DNA of 29,511 nucleotides from an uncultured Agathobacter sp. (GCA_934358675.1 CAKRKX010000021.1:1-29511), one strand, 5' to 3'. Shown: positions 17,256 through 25,834, counted from the stretch's first letter. Numbers and translations are program-made. Notes: generated by a model not told the origin, from the sequence alone.

Positions 17256-18752
17256 CTACTTTGCTGCGCCGGTTTTACTGATTTCACCGGCTTTGTCCGA
17301 CAGCGGGCTGTGCTTGTAGCCTTTTGTCTGCTCAAAGCTGTATGCCGCGCGGATAATATTCTTTTCTTTGAAACAGTCTCCGATCAACTGTAATCCGATC
17401 GGCAGTCCATTGGAATCTGTTCCGCATGGAAGGGAGATGCCCGGAAGTCCTGCGAGGTTTACAGAGATCGTATAAATATCGCCGAGATACATCTGGATCG
17501 GGTTGCTTAAGCTCTCGCCAAGCTTCGGCGCCGTGGTCGGAGCCGCCGGTCCTAAGATGACATCGTATTTTGCAAAAGCCTCATCGAAGGCTTTCTTAAT
17601 GAGTGCCTTTACGCGGAGCGCTTTCAGATAATAAGCATCATAATATCCGGAACTTAAGACAAAGGAACCAAGCATGATTCTGCGCTTTACTTCCGGTCCG
17701 AAGCCCTCCGAACGTGATTTCTTATACATATTGTGAAGGCCGTCATATTCTTTGGTGCGGTAACCGTATTTGACACCGTCGAAACGTGCCAGATTGGAGC
17801 TTGCCTCTGCACACGCGATCACATAATATGCAGGAATTGCATATTTCACAAGGCCAAGGTCGAATTCTTCCACGACCGCGCCTTTTGCCTCAAGCGCTTT
17901 TGCAGCGGAAAGGATCGCATCCTTGACTTCCGGATCAAGGCCTTCGCCGATGTAATCCTTCGGGATACCAATCTTCATGCCTTTGACATCATCCACAAGT
18001 GCCTCGGTGAACTTGAGATCATCGCGGGCAACCGATGTGGAATCCTTGGTGTCATGCGAAGCGATCGTCTCAAGGATCGTTGCACAATCTGTCACATCTT
18101 TCGCAATCGGTCCGATCTGATCCAGGGAAGAACCGTATGCGATCAGTCCATAACGGGATACCGTTCCGTAAGTCGGCTTAATTCCGGTCACGCCACAGAA
18201 CGAACTCGGCTGACGGATCGATCCGCCGGTGTCGGAGCCAAGTGCATAGGAACATTCTTCCGCAGCGACTGCCGCACACGATCCGCCGGAAGAACCGCCC
18301 GGCACATGTGCCTCGTTCCACGGATTCTTTGTCTCGCCGTATGCGGAAGTCTCGGTTGTACTTCCCATCGCAAATTCATCCATGTTTGTCTTACCGATGA
18401 TAACGGCACCTGCATCCTCTAAGCGTTTTACCGCTTCTGCAGTATAGGTCGGTTTAAAGTTGTACAGGATCTTGGATGAACATGTGGTGAGAAGTCCTTC
18501 GGTACACATGTTATCCTTGATCGCTACCGGCACACCCGCAAGCGGTCCGGTCAGCTTTCCCTCATCGATCAGTTTCTGTACTTCTTCGGCACGATTTAAG
18601 GCGCCCTCCTCATCAACCGTCACAAAGCTGTGTACCTTTTCTTCCTTCGCCCCAATCGCATCGAGTGCGGCGCGGGTAGCTTCGACAACGGTGACTTCTT
18701 TATCTTTAATCTTTTTTCCCAGCTCTACAGCTGTCAGACTCATTAAACTCAT
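17256..18752 (-). CDS. gatA: Asp-tRNA(Asn)/Glu-tRNA(Gln) amidotransferase subunit A
   Basis: 498 residues. This is the amidase-signature subunit that hydrolyses glutamine and channels ammonia to GatB. The Ser-cisSer-Lys triad is K79 (PVAIKD), S154 (PGGSSGGS) and S178 (SDTGGSIRQP), matching the numbering known for Staphylococcus GatA. The start at 18752 is supported by AAGGAGGA seven bases upstream; a second in-frame ATG lies three codons later. It is preceded by a 93-base gap with two hairpins, longer than other gaps in the operon. Confidence 0.97.
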   Translation of the reverse strand: MSLMSLTAVELGKKIKDKEVTVVEATRAALDAIGAKEEKVHSFVTVDEEGALNRAEEVQKLIDEGKLTGPLAGVPVAIKDNMCTEGLLTTCSSKILYNFKPTYTAEAVKRLEDAGAVIIGKTNMDEFAMGSTTETSAYGETKNPWNEAHVPGGSSGGSCAAVAAEECSYALGSDTGGSIRQPSSFCGVTGIKPTYGTVSRYGLIAYGSSLDQIGPIAKDVTDCATILETIASHDTKDSTSVARDDLKFTEALVDDVKGMKIGIPKDYIGEGLDPEVKDAILSAAKALEAKGAVVEEFDLGLVKYAIPAYYVIACAEASSNLARFDGVKYGYRTKEYDGLHNMYKKSRSEGFGPEVKRRIMLGSFVLSSGYYDAYYLKALRVKALIKKAFDEAFAKYDVILGPAAPTTAPKLGESLSNPIQMYLGDIYTISVNLAGLPGISLPCGTDSNGLPIGLQLIGDCFKEKNIIRAAYSFEQTKGYKHSPLSDKAGEISKTGAAK

Positions 18753-18777
18753 TCTATGATCCTCCTTCTAGGGAACA

Positions 18778-18843
18778 TCCACCATGCAAGTTCACTCACG
18801 CGAAGGGTGGACGCTACATGTCAACTTTCTTCGAAAGTTGACA
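18778..18843 (-). repeat. Two hairpins in the gatC-gatA gap
   Basis: One is a perfect 11-bp stem with a three-base loop (TGTCAACTTTC, arms 18819-18829 and 18833-18843), starting right at the stop of the GNAT-GatC gene. The second pairs TCCACC (18778-18783) with GGTGGA (18806-18811) just upstream of the gatA ribosome site. No T-run follows either, so they are more likely to affect mRNA processing or gatA translation than to terminate. Confidence 0.65.
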
Positions 18844-18845
18844 CA

Positions 18846-19763
18846 TTAGCCTATCGTCTTCGGCACCTTAAATCCGCCGTCCTTGACTACAGGCGCATTC
18901 TTAAGTGCTGCCTCGCTTCCGTCTCCGTTCGTCACAACGTCCTCACGGAATACGTTGTTGACAGGAAATACGTGAGACATCGGTTCGATTCCTGCTGTAT
19001 CGAGTTCGTTCAGCTGGTCAATATAATCGAGCATATCTTCCATATCTTTCTTTGCAGCTTCGGATTCCTCCGGGCTTAATTCCAGCTTGGCAAGGATTCC
19101 GACATACTCCATCGTCTCGTCGGAGATCACATTCCTTGCGATACCATCCTCGCCGACAACCTTCGTAACCGTTGCGCCACTTACGCTCTCTTCCTCCTGC
19201 GCCTCTTCCTCAAGCACTGCCGCACTCTTGACTTTTGCGTAGATTGCCACGTCACAGATTCCGCTGTTGTTTTTGTCTGCATGACGAAGCGTTCCTTCGT
19301 AATCCATGCCGCAGGCTGCCATCACTTTCCCGGAATTCGGATTTGCCACATCATGTCTTGCGCACACGCGGCTCGCGCCAACTTCGTTCATAAAGAATCG
19401 AATCACTTCTGCCAATGCCTCAGTTGCATACCCTTTGTTCCAGTATTTGGTTCCGATGCAGTAACCAACTTCCACCGCATCAATCTCATCATCGACTTTG
19501 ACAGCACTGATGCTTCCGATCGGCTGCTCCAGGTCATTGAGTTCAATTGCCCACTGGTAAGTTTTCTTATCTTCATAAGATTTGATCCATTGATCAATTA
19601 CCATCTCGCTGTCCTGCACCGACTTGTGTGTCGGCCAGGTCAGGAAACGTGTGACTTCATCCTCCGAAGCCCAGTTGTAATACATGTTTTCTGCATCTTC
19701 TATCATAAAACGTCTCAATGTCAGACGTTCCGTTGCAAGTTCGATCGTTCCGATATGATTCAC
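18846..19763 (-). CDS. gatC: GNAT acetyltransferase fused to amidotransferase subunit GatC
   Basis: 305 residues in one frame. Residues 1-178 are a RimJ/RimL-type N-acetyltransferase (ERLTLRRF start, [18 protein letters not shown] acetyl-CoA loop, [13 protein letters not shown]). Residues 179-212 are an acidic linker. Residues 213-305 are a complete GatC ([15 protein letters not shown], then [22 protein letters not shown] and VNNVFRED). GatC normally has about 95 residues and stands alone. The start is GTG at 19763 with GGAGGAG upstream. I found no well-placed internal ribosome site for a separate GatC (one AAGGA lies only two bases before an in-frame GTG), so a fused product is likely. The GatC part should stabilise GatA-GatB; the acetyltransferase substrate is unknown. 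Confidence 0.9.
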   Translation of the reverse strand: MNHIGTIELATERLTLRRFMIEDAENMYYNWASEDEVTRFLTWPTHKSVQDSEMVIDQWIKSYEDKKTYQWAIELNDLEQPIGSISAVKVDDEIDAVEVGYCIGTKYWNKGYATEALAEVIRFFMNEVGASRVCARHDVANPNSGKVMAACGMDYEGTLRHADKNNSGICDVAIYAKVKSAAVLEEEAQEEESVSGATVTKVVGEDGIARNVISDETMEYVGILAKLELSPEESEAAKKDMEDMLDYIDQLNELDTAGIEPMSHVFPVNNVFREDVVTNGDGSEAALKNAPVVKDGGFKVPKTIG

Positions 19764-19853
19764 GATGTCTCCTCCATTTCTTTCCTATGTCTGCAAGCCG
19801 ATTTCCATCACGCTTTTGCCTCTCCGGTGATTCCAATCTGCTTTAAGTCTCTC

Positions 19854-21185
19854 CTATGGCTCAAGTCTGCTTAAATCTCTTGGGAAAAGCGTTGCCTCTC
19901 GGACGTTTTCCTCTCCGATGATCTGCATGGTCAGTCGCTCAAGTCCGATTCCAAGTCCTCCGTGCGGCGGCATGCCGTGCTTGAATGCGGACAGATAACT
20001 TTCCATTCCTTCCGTCTCCATGCCACGCTTGTTGATTTTCTCCATCAGCTTGTTGTAATCATGGATTCGCTGACCGCCGGTCGTGATCTCAAGTCCGTGG
20101 AACAGGAGATCAAAGCTTAATGTATAGGTCTCATCCTGCGGATCGTCCATTGCGTAGAACGGACGCTTTTTGGATGGATAATGGGTAACGAATACGAAGT
20201 CGCTGTCATATTCTTCCTTGAAATACTGTCCGATCAGGTATTCTTCCTCCGGCTCTAAGTCGAACGGGTTGCGGAACTGTCTGTCGTATTTCTCTGCGAC
20301 ACGCTTTTTTGCCTCATCAAAGCGAACCTGTGGGATCTTGTCAACCTTCGGCAGTGTGATTCCGAGGATTTTCAGTTCCTCTGCGTAGCTGGTTTCCAAT
20401 AATTTCATCGTGTACTGCAGAAATCCGGTTTCCATTGCCATAACGTCCTCGAATCCATCGATGTAGCCCATCTCAAAATCCAGACTCGTGTACTCGTTTA
20501 AGTGACGCTTCGTGTTGTGCTTCTCAGCTCGAAACACCGGTGCTGTCTCGAAAACGCGATCAAACACACCGACCATCATCTGCTTGTAGAACTGCGGGCT
20601 CTGCTGTAAGATTGCCGGGCGGTGGAAATACTCTAACTTAAATAAGTTTGCTCCACCCTCTGCACTTTTTGCTCCAAGTTTCGGTGTGTGGATCTCTGTA
20701 AATCCCTGACTGTACAGGAAATCACGGAAACCTCTTGTGATGCCCTCCTGAATGCGGAACACAGCGCGCTCTCTTAAGTTGCGCAGCGATACGGCACGGT
20801 TATTCAGTTTTGCTTCCAGTGAAGTATTCAACTTGTACTTGGATATCTGAAGCGGCATTGCCTCTGCCGGCTCAGAAAAGATTTTGACCTGATCGAGACG
20901 AAGTTCAAATCCGTGCGGTGCACGCTCGTCACTCTTGTAGGTTCCCTCCACCTCAACGGTGTCGGCTTCCTTGAGATCGCTGAGTGCGAATTGGGATTTG
21001 CCTTCTTCGTAGACACACTGAACCAGTCCTTCACGCTTTCTTAAAACGATGAACGCAACCTCACCCATATCACGGATTGTGTGGATGGCGCCGCGAACCT
21101 TGATCTGCCTGCCCTCATAATCGCCGGCAAGGATCTCGCTGATCTCCAGTGCTTCTTTCTTGGTTACTCCTGTAAGATATTCCAT
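19854..21185 (-). CDS. aspS: Archaeal-type, probably non-discriminating aspartyl-tRNA synthetase
   Basis: 443 residues, much shorter than bacterial AspRS (about 590) and without the GAD insertion, so of the archaeal/AspS2 type. It has an N-terminal OB-fold anticodon-binding domain (about 15-110), then a class II core with motif 2 (FRAEKHNTKRHLNEYTSLDFEM region) and motif 3 GGLGIGLERLTMQI. Such enzymes charge both tRNA(Asp) and tRNA(Asn) with Asp. Position upstream of gatCAB and behind an Asn-specific T-box argues that it makes Asp-tRNA(Asn) for amidation. The N-terminus carries about ten residues before the OB fold. AAGGAGC lies nine bases before the ATG. Confidence 0.93.
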   Translation of the reverse strand: MEYLTGVTKKEALEISEILAGDYEGRQIKVRGAIHTIRDMGEVAFIVLRKREGLVQCVYEEGKSQFALSDLKEADTVEVEGTYKSDERAPHGFELRLDQVKIFSEPAEAMPLQISKYKLNTSLEAKLNNRAVSLRNLRERAVFRIQEGITRGFRDFLYSQGFTEIHTPKLGAKSAEGGANLFKLEYFHRPAILQQSPQFYKQMMVGVFDRVFETAPVFRAEKHNTKRHLNEYTSLDFEMGYIDGFEDVMAMETGFLQYTMKLLETSYAEELKILGITLPKVDKIPQVRFDEAKKRVAEKYDRQFRNPFDLEPEEEYLIGQYFKEEYDSDFVFVTHYPSKKRPFYAMDDPQDETYTLSFDLLFHGLEITTGGQRIHDYNKLMEKINKRGMETEGMESYLSAFKHGMPPHGGLGIGLERLTMQIIGEENVREATLFPRDLSRLEP

Positions 21186-21288
21186 TATTGTACGCTCCTT
21201 CTCTTCCCAGTTTGTGGGGATTGTTGGTGCGGGACGGGATGTAAATACTTTGTCAGTTACCCATTCTTTCTGTTTTTCACTTGCAAAC

Positions 21289-21360
21289 TCACCGGATATC
21301 TCACGATTTCCTGAAATATCTTGCTTTCCTGAAGTATCTTACTTCCCCGAAAGCATCCAA
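21289..21360. repeat. Imperfect 18-bp tandem repeat in the aspS leader
   Basis: Units at 21307-21324 (TTTCCTGAAATATCTTGC) and 21325-21342 differ at two positions; 21343-21360 and 21289-21306 are weaker copies. They lie between the T-box terminator and the aspS start, in a 220-base leader (21186-21404) in which I see no gene. Confidence 0.6.
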
Positions 21361-21404
21361 CATGACTCTACTTGCGTAAAAAAACATTCTGAAATTGAAC
21401 CAAC

Positions 21405-21438
21405 AAAAAATACCCCGGAGCATTTTACTGCTCCGGGG
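21405..21438 (-). terminator. T-box rho-independent terminator
   Basis: A perfect CCCCGGAGCA stem with arms at 21413-21422 and 21429-21438, followed on the minus strand by a T-rich tail (TATTTTTT). It competes with the antiterminator at 21455-21468. Confidence 0.92.
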
Positions 21439-21680
21439 CGAAATTCTAATAATCCCGCGGTACCACCCGCATTGAAAAATAAGTCGTGACTTATCTTCCC
21501 TCTCTTGCGCGTAACGTGCGCGAACGAACGAACCTACTTTTGATCCTCTATGAATCTGTTCAACCCGCCTGCTCCGGTAGTGTTCCCACAATCATCTCTT
21601 TCAAACAGCGCTCTCAGTCGGTGACGCTGTATTCCTGTCGACGCCCAATGATTGGAGTCTCCTTCAACGCATTTGTTTTT
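21405..21680 (-). ncRNA. T-box riboswitch, Asn-specific (AAC specifier)
   Basis: On the minus strand the universal antiterminator motif GGGTGGTACCGCGG lies at 21455-21468, followed by the terminator. Upstream, a Stem I is visible: CCAATCAT pairs with ATGATTG-GG, enclosing a distal stem ACAGCG/CGCTGT with a CTGAGAG loop. After it comes GGGAACACTACCGGAGC, where the triplet preceding ACTACCGGAGC (the usual specifier position) is AAC at 21582-21584, an Asn codon. Uncharged tRNA(Asn) should stabilise the antiterminator and allow transcription of aspS-gatC-gatA-gatB. The specifier assignment is by pattern and fits the downstream pathway. A promoter just past 21680 is not clear. Confidence 0.92.
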
Positions 21681-21728
21681 TATTTGTTTCTGTTTTACCA
21701 TACCGAAAAGCAAAATGCAAGAATTATT

Positions 21729-22379
21729 TTAAAAACTTGCAAAATATTTTTTCAGGCCCAAAAGAGAATCCTCATAACCATATAGGATTTCCCTTGTTTT
21801 TTCGTCCGCAGGCGCCTGATCCGGCACCATTACGACCTTGCATCCGGCATCATGCGCACTCTGCACACCATTCGGCGAATCTTCCACCGCCATGCAATTT
21901 GCAGGATTCAGCCCCAGTTCCTTGCAAGTATATTTATACACATCCGGTGCCGGTTTGCCCCGTTCCACCATGGACGCCGAAATAACCCGATCCAGAAGAT
22001 CATACAATCCAATCTGTTGCAGATACGCATTTGCCCGTTGAATATTTGTGCTTGTGGCAACTGCCGTCACGATTCCCCGCTCGCGCAAAAATTTCAGGAT
22101 TTCTTTCGCCCCCGGCTTTAGCTGAATTCCCCCTTGTTCCACCAATTCATTGAATTTCTTTTGTCGTACCTCACGCACCTTCTGATATTCCAGTTCGTCC
22201 CCAAACTCACTTTTAAGATAGGCCGAGGAAAACGGTCTGCCCAGCGAACGAAATGCCAGCAGCTGTTCTCTGGTCGGGTGATACCCGAAACATTCCAGCG
22301 CATACTTCCAGCACGTATAATAGTATTTCTCTGTGTCGATCAGAGTTCCGTCCATATCAAAAATTACTGCTTTTATCAT
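21729..22379 (-). CDS. HAD-superfamily phosphatase (beta-phosphoglucomutase-like)
   Basis: 216 residues. Motif I is FDMDGTLID (nucleophile D8, acid D10), motif II is VATSTN, motif III is the Lys in RGKPAPDVY, and motif IV is VEDSPNGVQSA. The cap is a helical C1 type between motifs I and II (about 15-85). Such enzymes dephosphorylate sugar phosphates or isomerise beta-glucose 1-phosphate; the specific substrate cannot be read from the sequence. AGAAGGATG precedes the ATG. It lies between dinB and the T-box and ends about 50 bases before the T-box leader. Confidence 0.9.
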   Translation of the reverse strand: MIKAVIFDMDGTLIDTEKYYYTCWKYALECFGYHPTREQLLAFRSLGRPFSSAYLKSEFGDELEYQKVREVRQKKFNELVEQGGIQLKPGAKEILKFLRERGIVTAVATSTNIQRANAYLQQIGLYDLLDRVISASMVERGKPAPDVYKYTCKELGLNPANCMAVEDSPNGVQSAHDAGCKVVMVPDQAPADEKTREILYGYEDSLLGLKKYFASF

Positions 22380-22497
22380 CTTATATTCATCCTTCTATCC
22401 TGCATCTGTTCACGCTTTATTTCATCTATAAGTCAGATATTTTCATCTTCGTAAGCAAAATTCGCTCTGACTATCTCAGCACTATTCCTGTCAAAAA

Positions 22498-23688
22498 TCA
22501 CTTACTCTCAAGATCCGTCCCACGCTTGATGGCTCCCGCTCCGTATTTCGAGCGGATCGAATCAAATGCCTGATCCAGCTTCTCCAGCTTTGCATAGTCC
22601 GTTGTGTCAAAAAGCGACATCTGCCGCCCCTCATCGCCTCTTGCAATATTCGAAGCCGCCACGCCAAGCAGACGGATCGGCGTCTTGTCCCACATCTCAT
22701 CAAACAGCTGGCAGACCGCTTTCTCAATCTCCTTCGTGATATTTGTCGCAGCTGCAAGCGCGCTCTGATGCGTTGTCCGCGTCAGATCATTGTAGCGGAT
22801 CTGCACCGTGATTGTCCGTGCGCGCGCACCATCTCTTCTTAATCTGCGGCACACATTGTCCGTTAATGAACGCAGTACACTTTTCGCATCCGCGGCATTC
22901 GTGATATCAAACGATACCGTTGTCGAATTGCTGTACCCCTTCGCATCCGCAGGTTCCTCCTCAACCGGTGAATCGTCGATTCCGTTTGCGTAGCGCCACA
23001 ACACCTCTCCATGCTTTTTCATTACAGAGGACAATGCCTTAGGATCCGTGTGTGCAAGATCACCGATTGTCCGGATGCCGATGCGATTGAGCTGATGCTC
23101 CGCCGCCTTTCCGACAAAGAACAGATTCCGCACCGGAAGCGGCCACATCTTCTCTTCCATCTCCTCCGGAAACAGTGTATGAACGCGGTTCGGTTTCAAA
23201 AAGTCGCTCGCCATCTTCGCCAGAAGCTTGTTCGACGATACACCGACATTTACCGTAAATCCCTGCTCCCGATAGATCTGCTCCCGGATCCGGTTCGCCG
23301 CCTCCACGGGTGTGCCGAACAGCCTCTCCGTTCCTGTCATATCCACAAACGCCTCATCCACACTGAACTGCTCGATTACATCCGAATACTGCCGCAGGAT
23401 GGCGATAAACGCCTTAGACTTCTCATGATACATCGTATGGTGCGGCTTTACAAGCGTAAGTTCCGGGTATTTGCGCAGCGCATCCACCACCGGCTCTCCT
23501 GTCACGATGCCATACTTCTTGGCAGGGATCGACTTTGCCAGGATCACTCCGTGGCGCGTCTCGATATCTCCGCCGACCGCCGCCGGAATCTCTCTTAAGT
23601 CAACAGTATCTCCCGCGGCAAGCCGGCTTACGGCCTCCCACGAGAGATACGCGCTGTTTACATCAATATGAAAAATAACCCGCTTCAT
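22498..23688 (-). CDS. dinB: Y-family DNA polymerase IV
   Basis: 396 residues from ATG at 23688; an in-frame ATG three codons earlier (23697) is equally possible and would overlap the upstream stop. Palm motifs are FHIDVNSAYLSWEA with the metal-binding Asp and SVDEAFVDMT with the catalytic Asp-Glu. The finger and thumb region has GVSSNKLLAKMASDFLKP and a helix-hairpin-helix (IRTIGDLAHTDP). The little-finger domain covers about 240-350. The C-terminus lacks an obvious strong beta-clamp peptide, although MSLFD at about 366 is a likely clamp-binding motif. It performs translesion synthesis. It is coupled to the unknown gene upstream. Confidence 0.95.
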   Translation of the reverse strand: MKRVIFHIDVNSAYLSWEAVSRLAAGDTVDLREIPAAVGGDIETRHGVILAKSIPAKKYGIVTGEPVVDALRKYPELTLVKPHHTMYHEKSKAFIAILRQYSDVIEQFSVDEAFVDMTGTERLFGTPVEAANRIREQIYREQGFTVNVGVSSNKLLAKMASDFLKPNRVHTLFPEEMEEKMWPLPVRNLFFVGKAAEHQLNRIGIRTIGDLAHTDPKALSSVMKKHGEVLWRYANGIDDSPVEEEPADAKGYSNSTTVSFDITNAADAKSVLRSLTDNVCRRLRRDGARARTITVQIRYNDLTRTTHQSALAAATNITKEIEKAVCQLFDEMWDKTPIRLLGVAASNIARGDEGRQMSLFDTTDYAKLEKLDQAFDSIRSKYGAGAIKRGTDLESK

Positions 23689-23689
23689 A

Positions 23690-24145
23690 CTACACATTCA
23701 AAAACAGATTCCAGGATTCGCTGTCTCCGCTTCCCGCAACCTTGATCTCATACGTGCGCTCATTATTGCCGTCGATCACAAACGCATACACACCGTTCTC
23801 CAGCTTCAGTTCATAGATCACGCCCTCTAAAAGCGCGTCCGCAACTTCCTTATACTGCTCCGGTTCCACGGTCTCGTCCGCAACCTTTTTCTTCAGATTG
23901 CCGTCCGGATCGTACTCGGTATATCCCTCTTCCACAACGGAGATCACTTCCGCCCCCTCAACCTTAAAAAGCATCTCGTTCGTCCGCATCGTGCGGATAT
24001 CGCGGTTGAACGAATTTTCCGGCAAAATCTTCACGTTGTCGATCACCATATGAAACATATTGTCCGCCATCTGGATATCGCCGACCGATGCCTCCGCGAA
24101 ATCAAAATGATTCAGTTCATTGATCGAATTATATTTGTAATCCAT
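23690..24145 (-). CDS. Conserved hypothetical protein coupled to dinB
   Basis: 151 residues from ATG at 24145 (AAGGCAGG upstream); the frame stays open to a TTG at 24193, but that has no good ribosome site. The protein is acidic and looks all-beta, with no signal peptide or membrane segment. Segments such as VIDNVKILPENSFNRDIRTM and KLENGVYAFVIDG suggest a two-lobe beta fold. I do not recognise the family. Its stop overlaps the possible earlier start of dinB, so the two are likely co-translated, which hints at a link with DNA damage tolerance but does not show it. Confidence 0.8.
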   Translation of the reverse strand: MDYKYNSINELNHFDFAEASVGDIQMADNMFHMVIDNVKILPENSFNRDIRTMRTNEMLFKVEGAEVISVVEEGYTEYDPDGNLKKKVADETVEPEQYKEVADALLEGVIYELKLENGVYAFVIDGNNERTYEIKVAGSGDSESWNLFLNV

Positions 24146-24308
24146 AAGTCTACCTGCCTTTGTTCGAAATCGTATGGGTTTATTATCAGCCAATTTGAAC
24201 TAATTGTCTAGGGGAAGTTTTGATTTGTTTTCTCTTTTGCTTCCCGAATATTCCATTCTTTTTCAGCATACGTTTTCGCGTTTTCCCAAACGTGATACTC
24301 TCACATAT

Positions 24309-24447
24309 GGAATGTTTCTGTTTGAGTTTTAGCTTTACACTTTTGTGGAATCGTCTGCCTCTTCCATCTACAAATTTAATCTTTTATAGAATCGCCAGCT
24401 TCCTCCACTTACATTTATTCCTTTACGGAATCGTCTGCTTCTTCCAT
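24309..24447 (-). repeat. Tandem 38-41-bp repeat: copies of the 3' end of the transglutaminase-like gene
   Basis: The last codons of the gene (EMEEADDSVKE-stop, 24415-24447) are repeated downstream. Copy 2 (24379-24408) reads VEEAGDSIKD-stop, copy 3 (24335-24367) reads MEEADDSTKV-stop, and a decayed fourth copy lies around 24309. The anchor GGAAT/AGAAT falls at 24427, 24388, 24347 and 24309 (steps 39, 41 and 38). Each complete copy keeps its stop codon. The array fills much of the 269-base gap to the next gene. Confidence 0.85.
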
Positions 24448-25443
24448 CTCCAGCAGTTCCTCACCGACTCCCTCTTTAAATCTCACGCGAAGCACCGCCT
24501 GTGGCCAGTTGACCGACACATACGCCTGCTTCTCCTTCGCCTTCGCTTCCTCATGGAACACATCAAGAAGCTCCTTTAGCACCTCTTTTGTCAGATATCC
24601 GCCTCTCCAGTGAAAAAGCAATATTTTATTCTTCTTCACCGCCTGTCTTGTCCGGTTTCTGACCTCATCCACAGTCGTCCACGATACCTTTTTTACACGA
24701 TAATAAAAATGCTCGTTGTCCGTGCACGCCGGTACTTTCCAGATCACCGGCTCATGATCCCTGAAAATCTGCTTGTCTGCAAGATTGACATAATCATATC
24801 GAACCGTATCATCCTTTGAAAGCGTATTGTCAAATGTTGCATCCAAGTGATAGTATGTTCCGTCAATCCGCACCACATTCCATGCGTGACGGTACTTGAT
24901 GCCTTTCTCCGGATTAGCCTCCGAAAGTGCCACAATACACCAGATTCCCAGTTCATCACAGAGAAGTTTTACCGCTTTGGCAATACCCTCGCATACCGCA
25001 ACGCCGTTGCCAAGCGCCCCAATGATCTCATGCGAATATTCCTTCTTCAATTTGTCGTATTTCACATTGTTGACGATAAAATCATGGATGAAAAGCTCCC
25101 TGCCTTTTTCATCCAGCTTCTCCGCCTGTCGCGCCAGTTTCTTCACGCGCGATAGCATCGCCTGCCGGTGCTCCCGGATCTTGTCCTTCGTAAAAAGATA
25201 CTCCGGCACAAACTCCACCATGGTCGAATCCGGATAATACCGGTAAGAAAATTTCACCGAATAAAAAATCTCCGGACAGTCCATTCGGATCATAAAATAG
25301 ATATCCGACAGTTCCTTATTGCTCAGCTTCAGTACCGGGAAAGAATCCTGCATTTTCAGCATTCCCTCCTTCATGGCATAATATACTTTTTTCTGTTCCT
25401 TGTTCAGTTGATTGTAGTAATAATCATCTGCTTTTGCGCTCAT
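24415..25443 (-). CDS. Transglutaminase-like (cysteine protease fold) protein
   Basis: 342 residues from ATG at 25443; the frame opens five codons earlier, but GGAGAGC and the ATGA overlap with the upstream gene fix this start. The transglutaminase core has Cys151 in NGVAVCEGIAKAV, His186 in YRHAWNVV and Asp201 in YYHLDATFD. The N-terminal 100 residues are a helical region and there is no signal peptide or membrane helix. Bacterial members cleave or crosslink peptides, often in peptidase roles; cytoplasmic location makes the substrate unclear. The tail is acidic (LLEMEEADDSVKE), and its coding sequence is duplicated downstream. Confidence 0.9.
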   Translation of the reverse strand: MSAKADDYYYNQLNKEQKKVYYAMKEGMLKMQDSFPVLKLSNKELSDIYFMIRMDCPEIFYSVKFSYRYYPDSTMVEFVPEYLFTKDKIREHRQAMLSRVKKLARQAEKLDEKGRELFIHDFIVNNVKYDKLKKEYSHEIIGALGNGVAVCEGIAKAVKLLCDELGIWCIVALSEANPEKGIKYRHAWNVVRIDGTYYHLDATFDNTLSKDDTVRYDYVNLADKQIFRDHEPVIWKVPACTDNEHFYYRVKKVSWTTVDEVRNRTRQAVKKNKILLFHWRGGYLTKEVLKELLDVFHEEAKAKEKQAYVSVNWPQAVLRVRFKEGVGEELLEMEEADDSVKE

Positions 25444-25778
25444 CGTACTGCTCTCCAAAGTTCATTCCAACTGTCATATCCCATCGACACAAAGTAGCGA
25501 AGCCAGATGCGCCAAGCGTTATCATTCCCGTTCATCTTATCTTGTTCGGCTTCCCTGTCACGAATGACCCGGACAATATCCTCCGCCCGGACCACATAGT
25601 CCTTGTCTCTTTGGAATTTGCCGGACGCAATGCCCGCTTCGTATAAGTGGTATAATTCTTGTAGTGCCGTCTGCGCTACAGTAATGTCAAACTCTGTTTC
25701 ATCGATTGTATAGCCTGCTGCCCGGTTGAACTCCAGGCATTCATGATAATATTTCTCGATTGTGCTTTCTTTGCTCAT
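25440..25778 (-). CDS. Small conserved hypothetical protein coupled to the transglutaminase-like gene
   Basis: 112 residues, soluble and mainly helical, without signal peptide. It has an aromatic-rich C-terminus (AWRIWLRYFVSMGYDSWNELWRAVR). I do not recognise it. AGAAGGA precedes the ATG, and its TGA overlaps the next start as ATGA, which means tight translational coupling and suggests a joint function with the transglutaminase-like protein. Confidence 0.82.
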   Translation of the reverse strand: MSKESTIEKYYHECLEFNRAAGYTIDETEFDITVAQTALQELYHLYEAGIASGKFQRDKDYVVRAEDIVRVIRDREAEQDKMNGNDNAWRIWLRYFVSMGYDSWNELWRAVR

Positions 25779-25834
25779 TTGTGTCCTTCTTCTCTGGATT
25801 CAGATCTTCGCTGATTCCTTCACAGTCTTATGCA

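Noticed and set aside
21160..21489. A plus-strand frame with a repeating FPE-x-S-x hexapeptide
   Set aside because: The repeat is the 18-bp tandem repeat in the aspS leader read in frame; it overlaps the T-box and lacks initiation signals.
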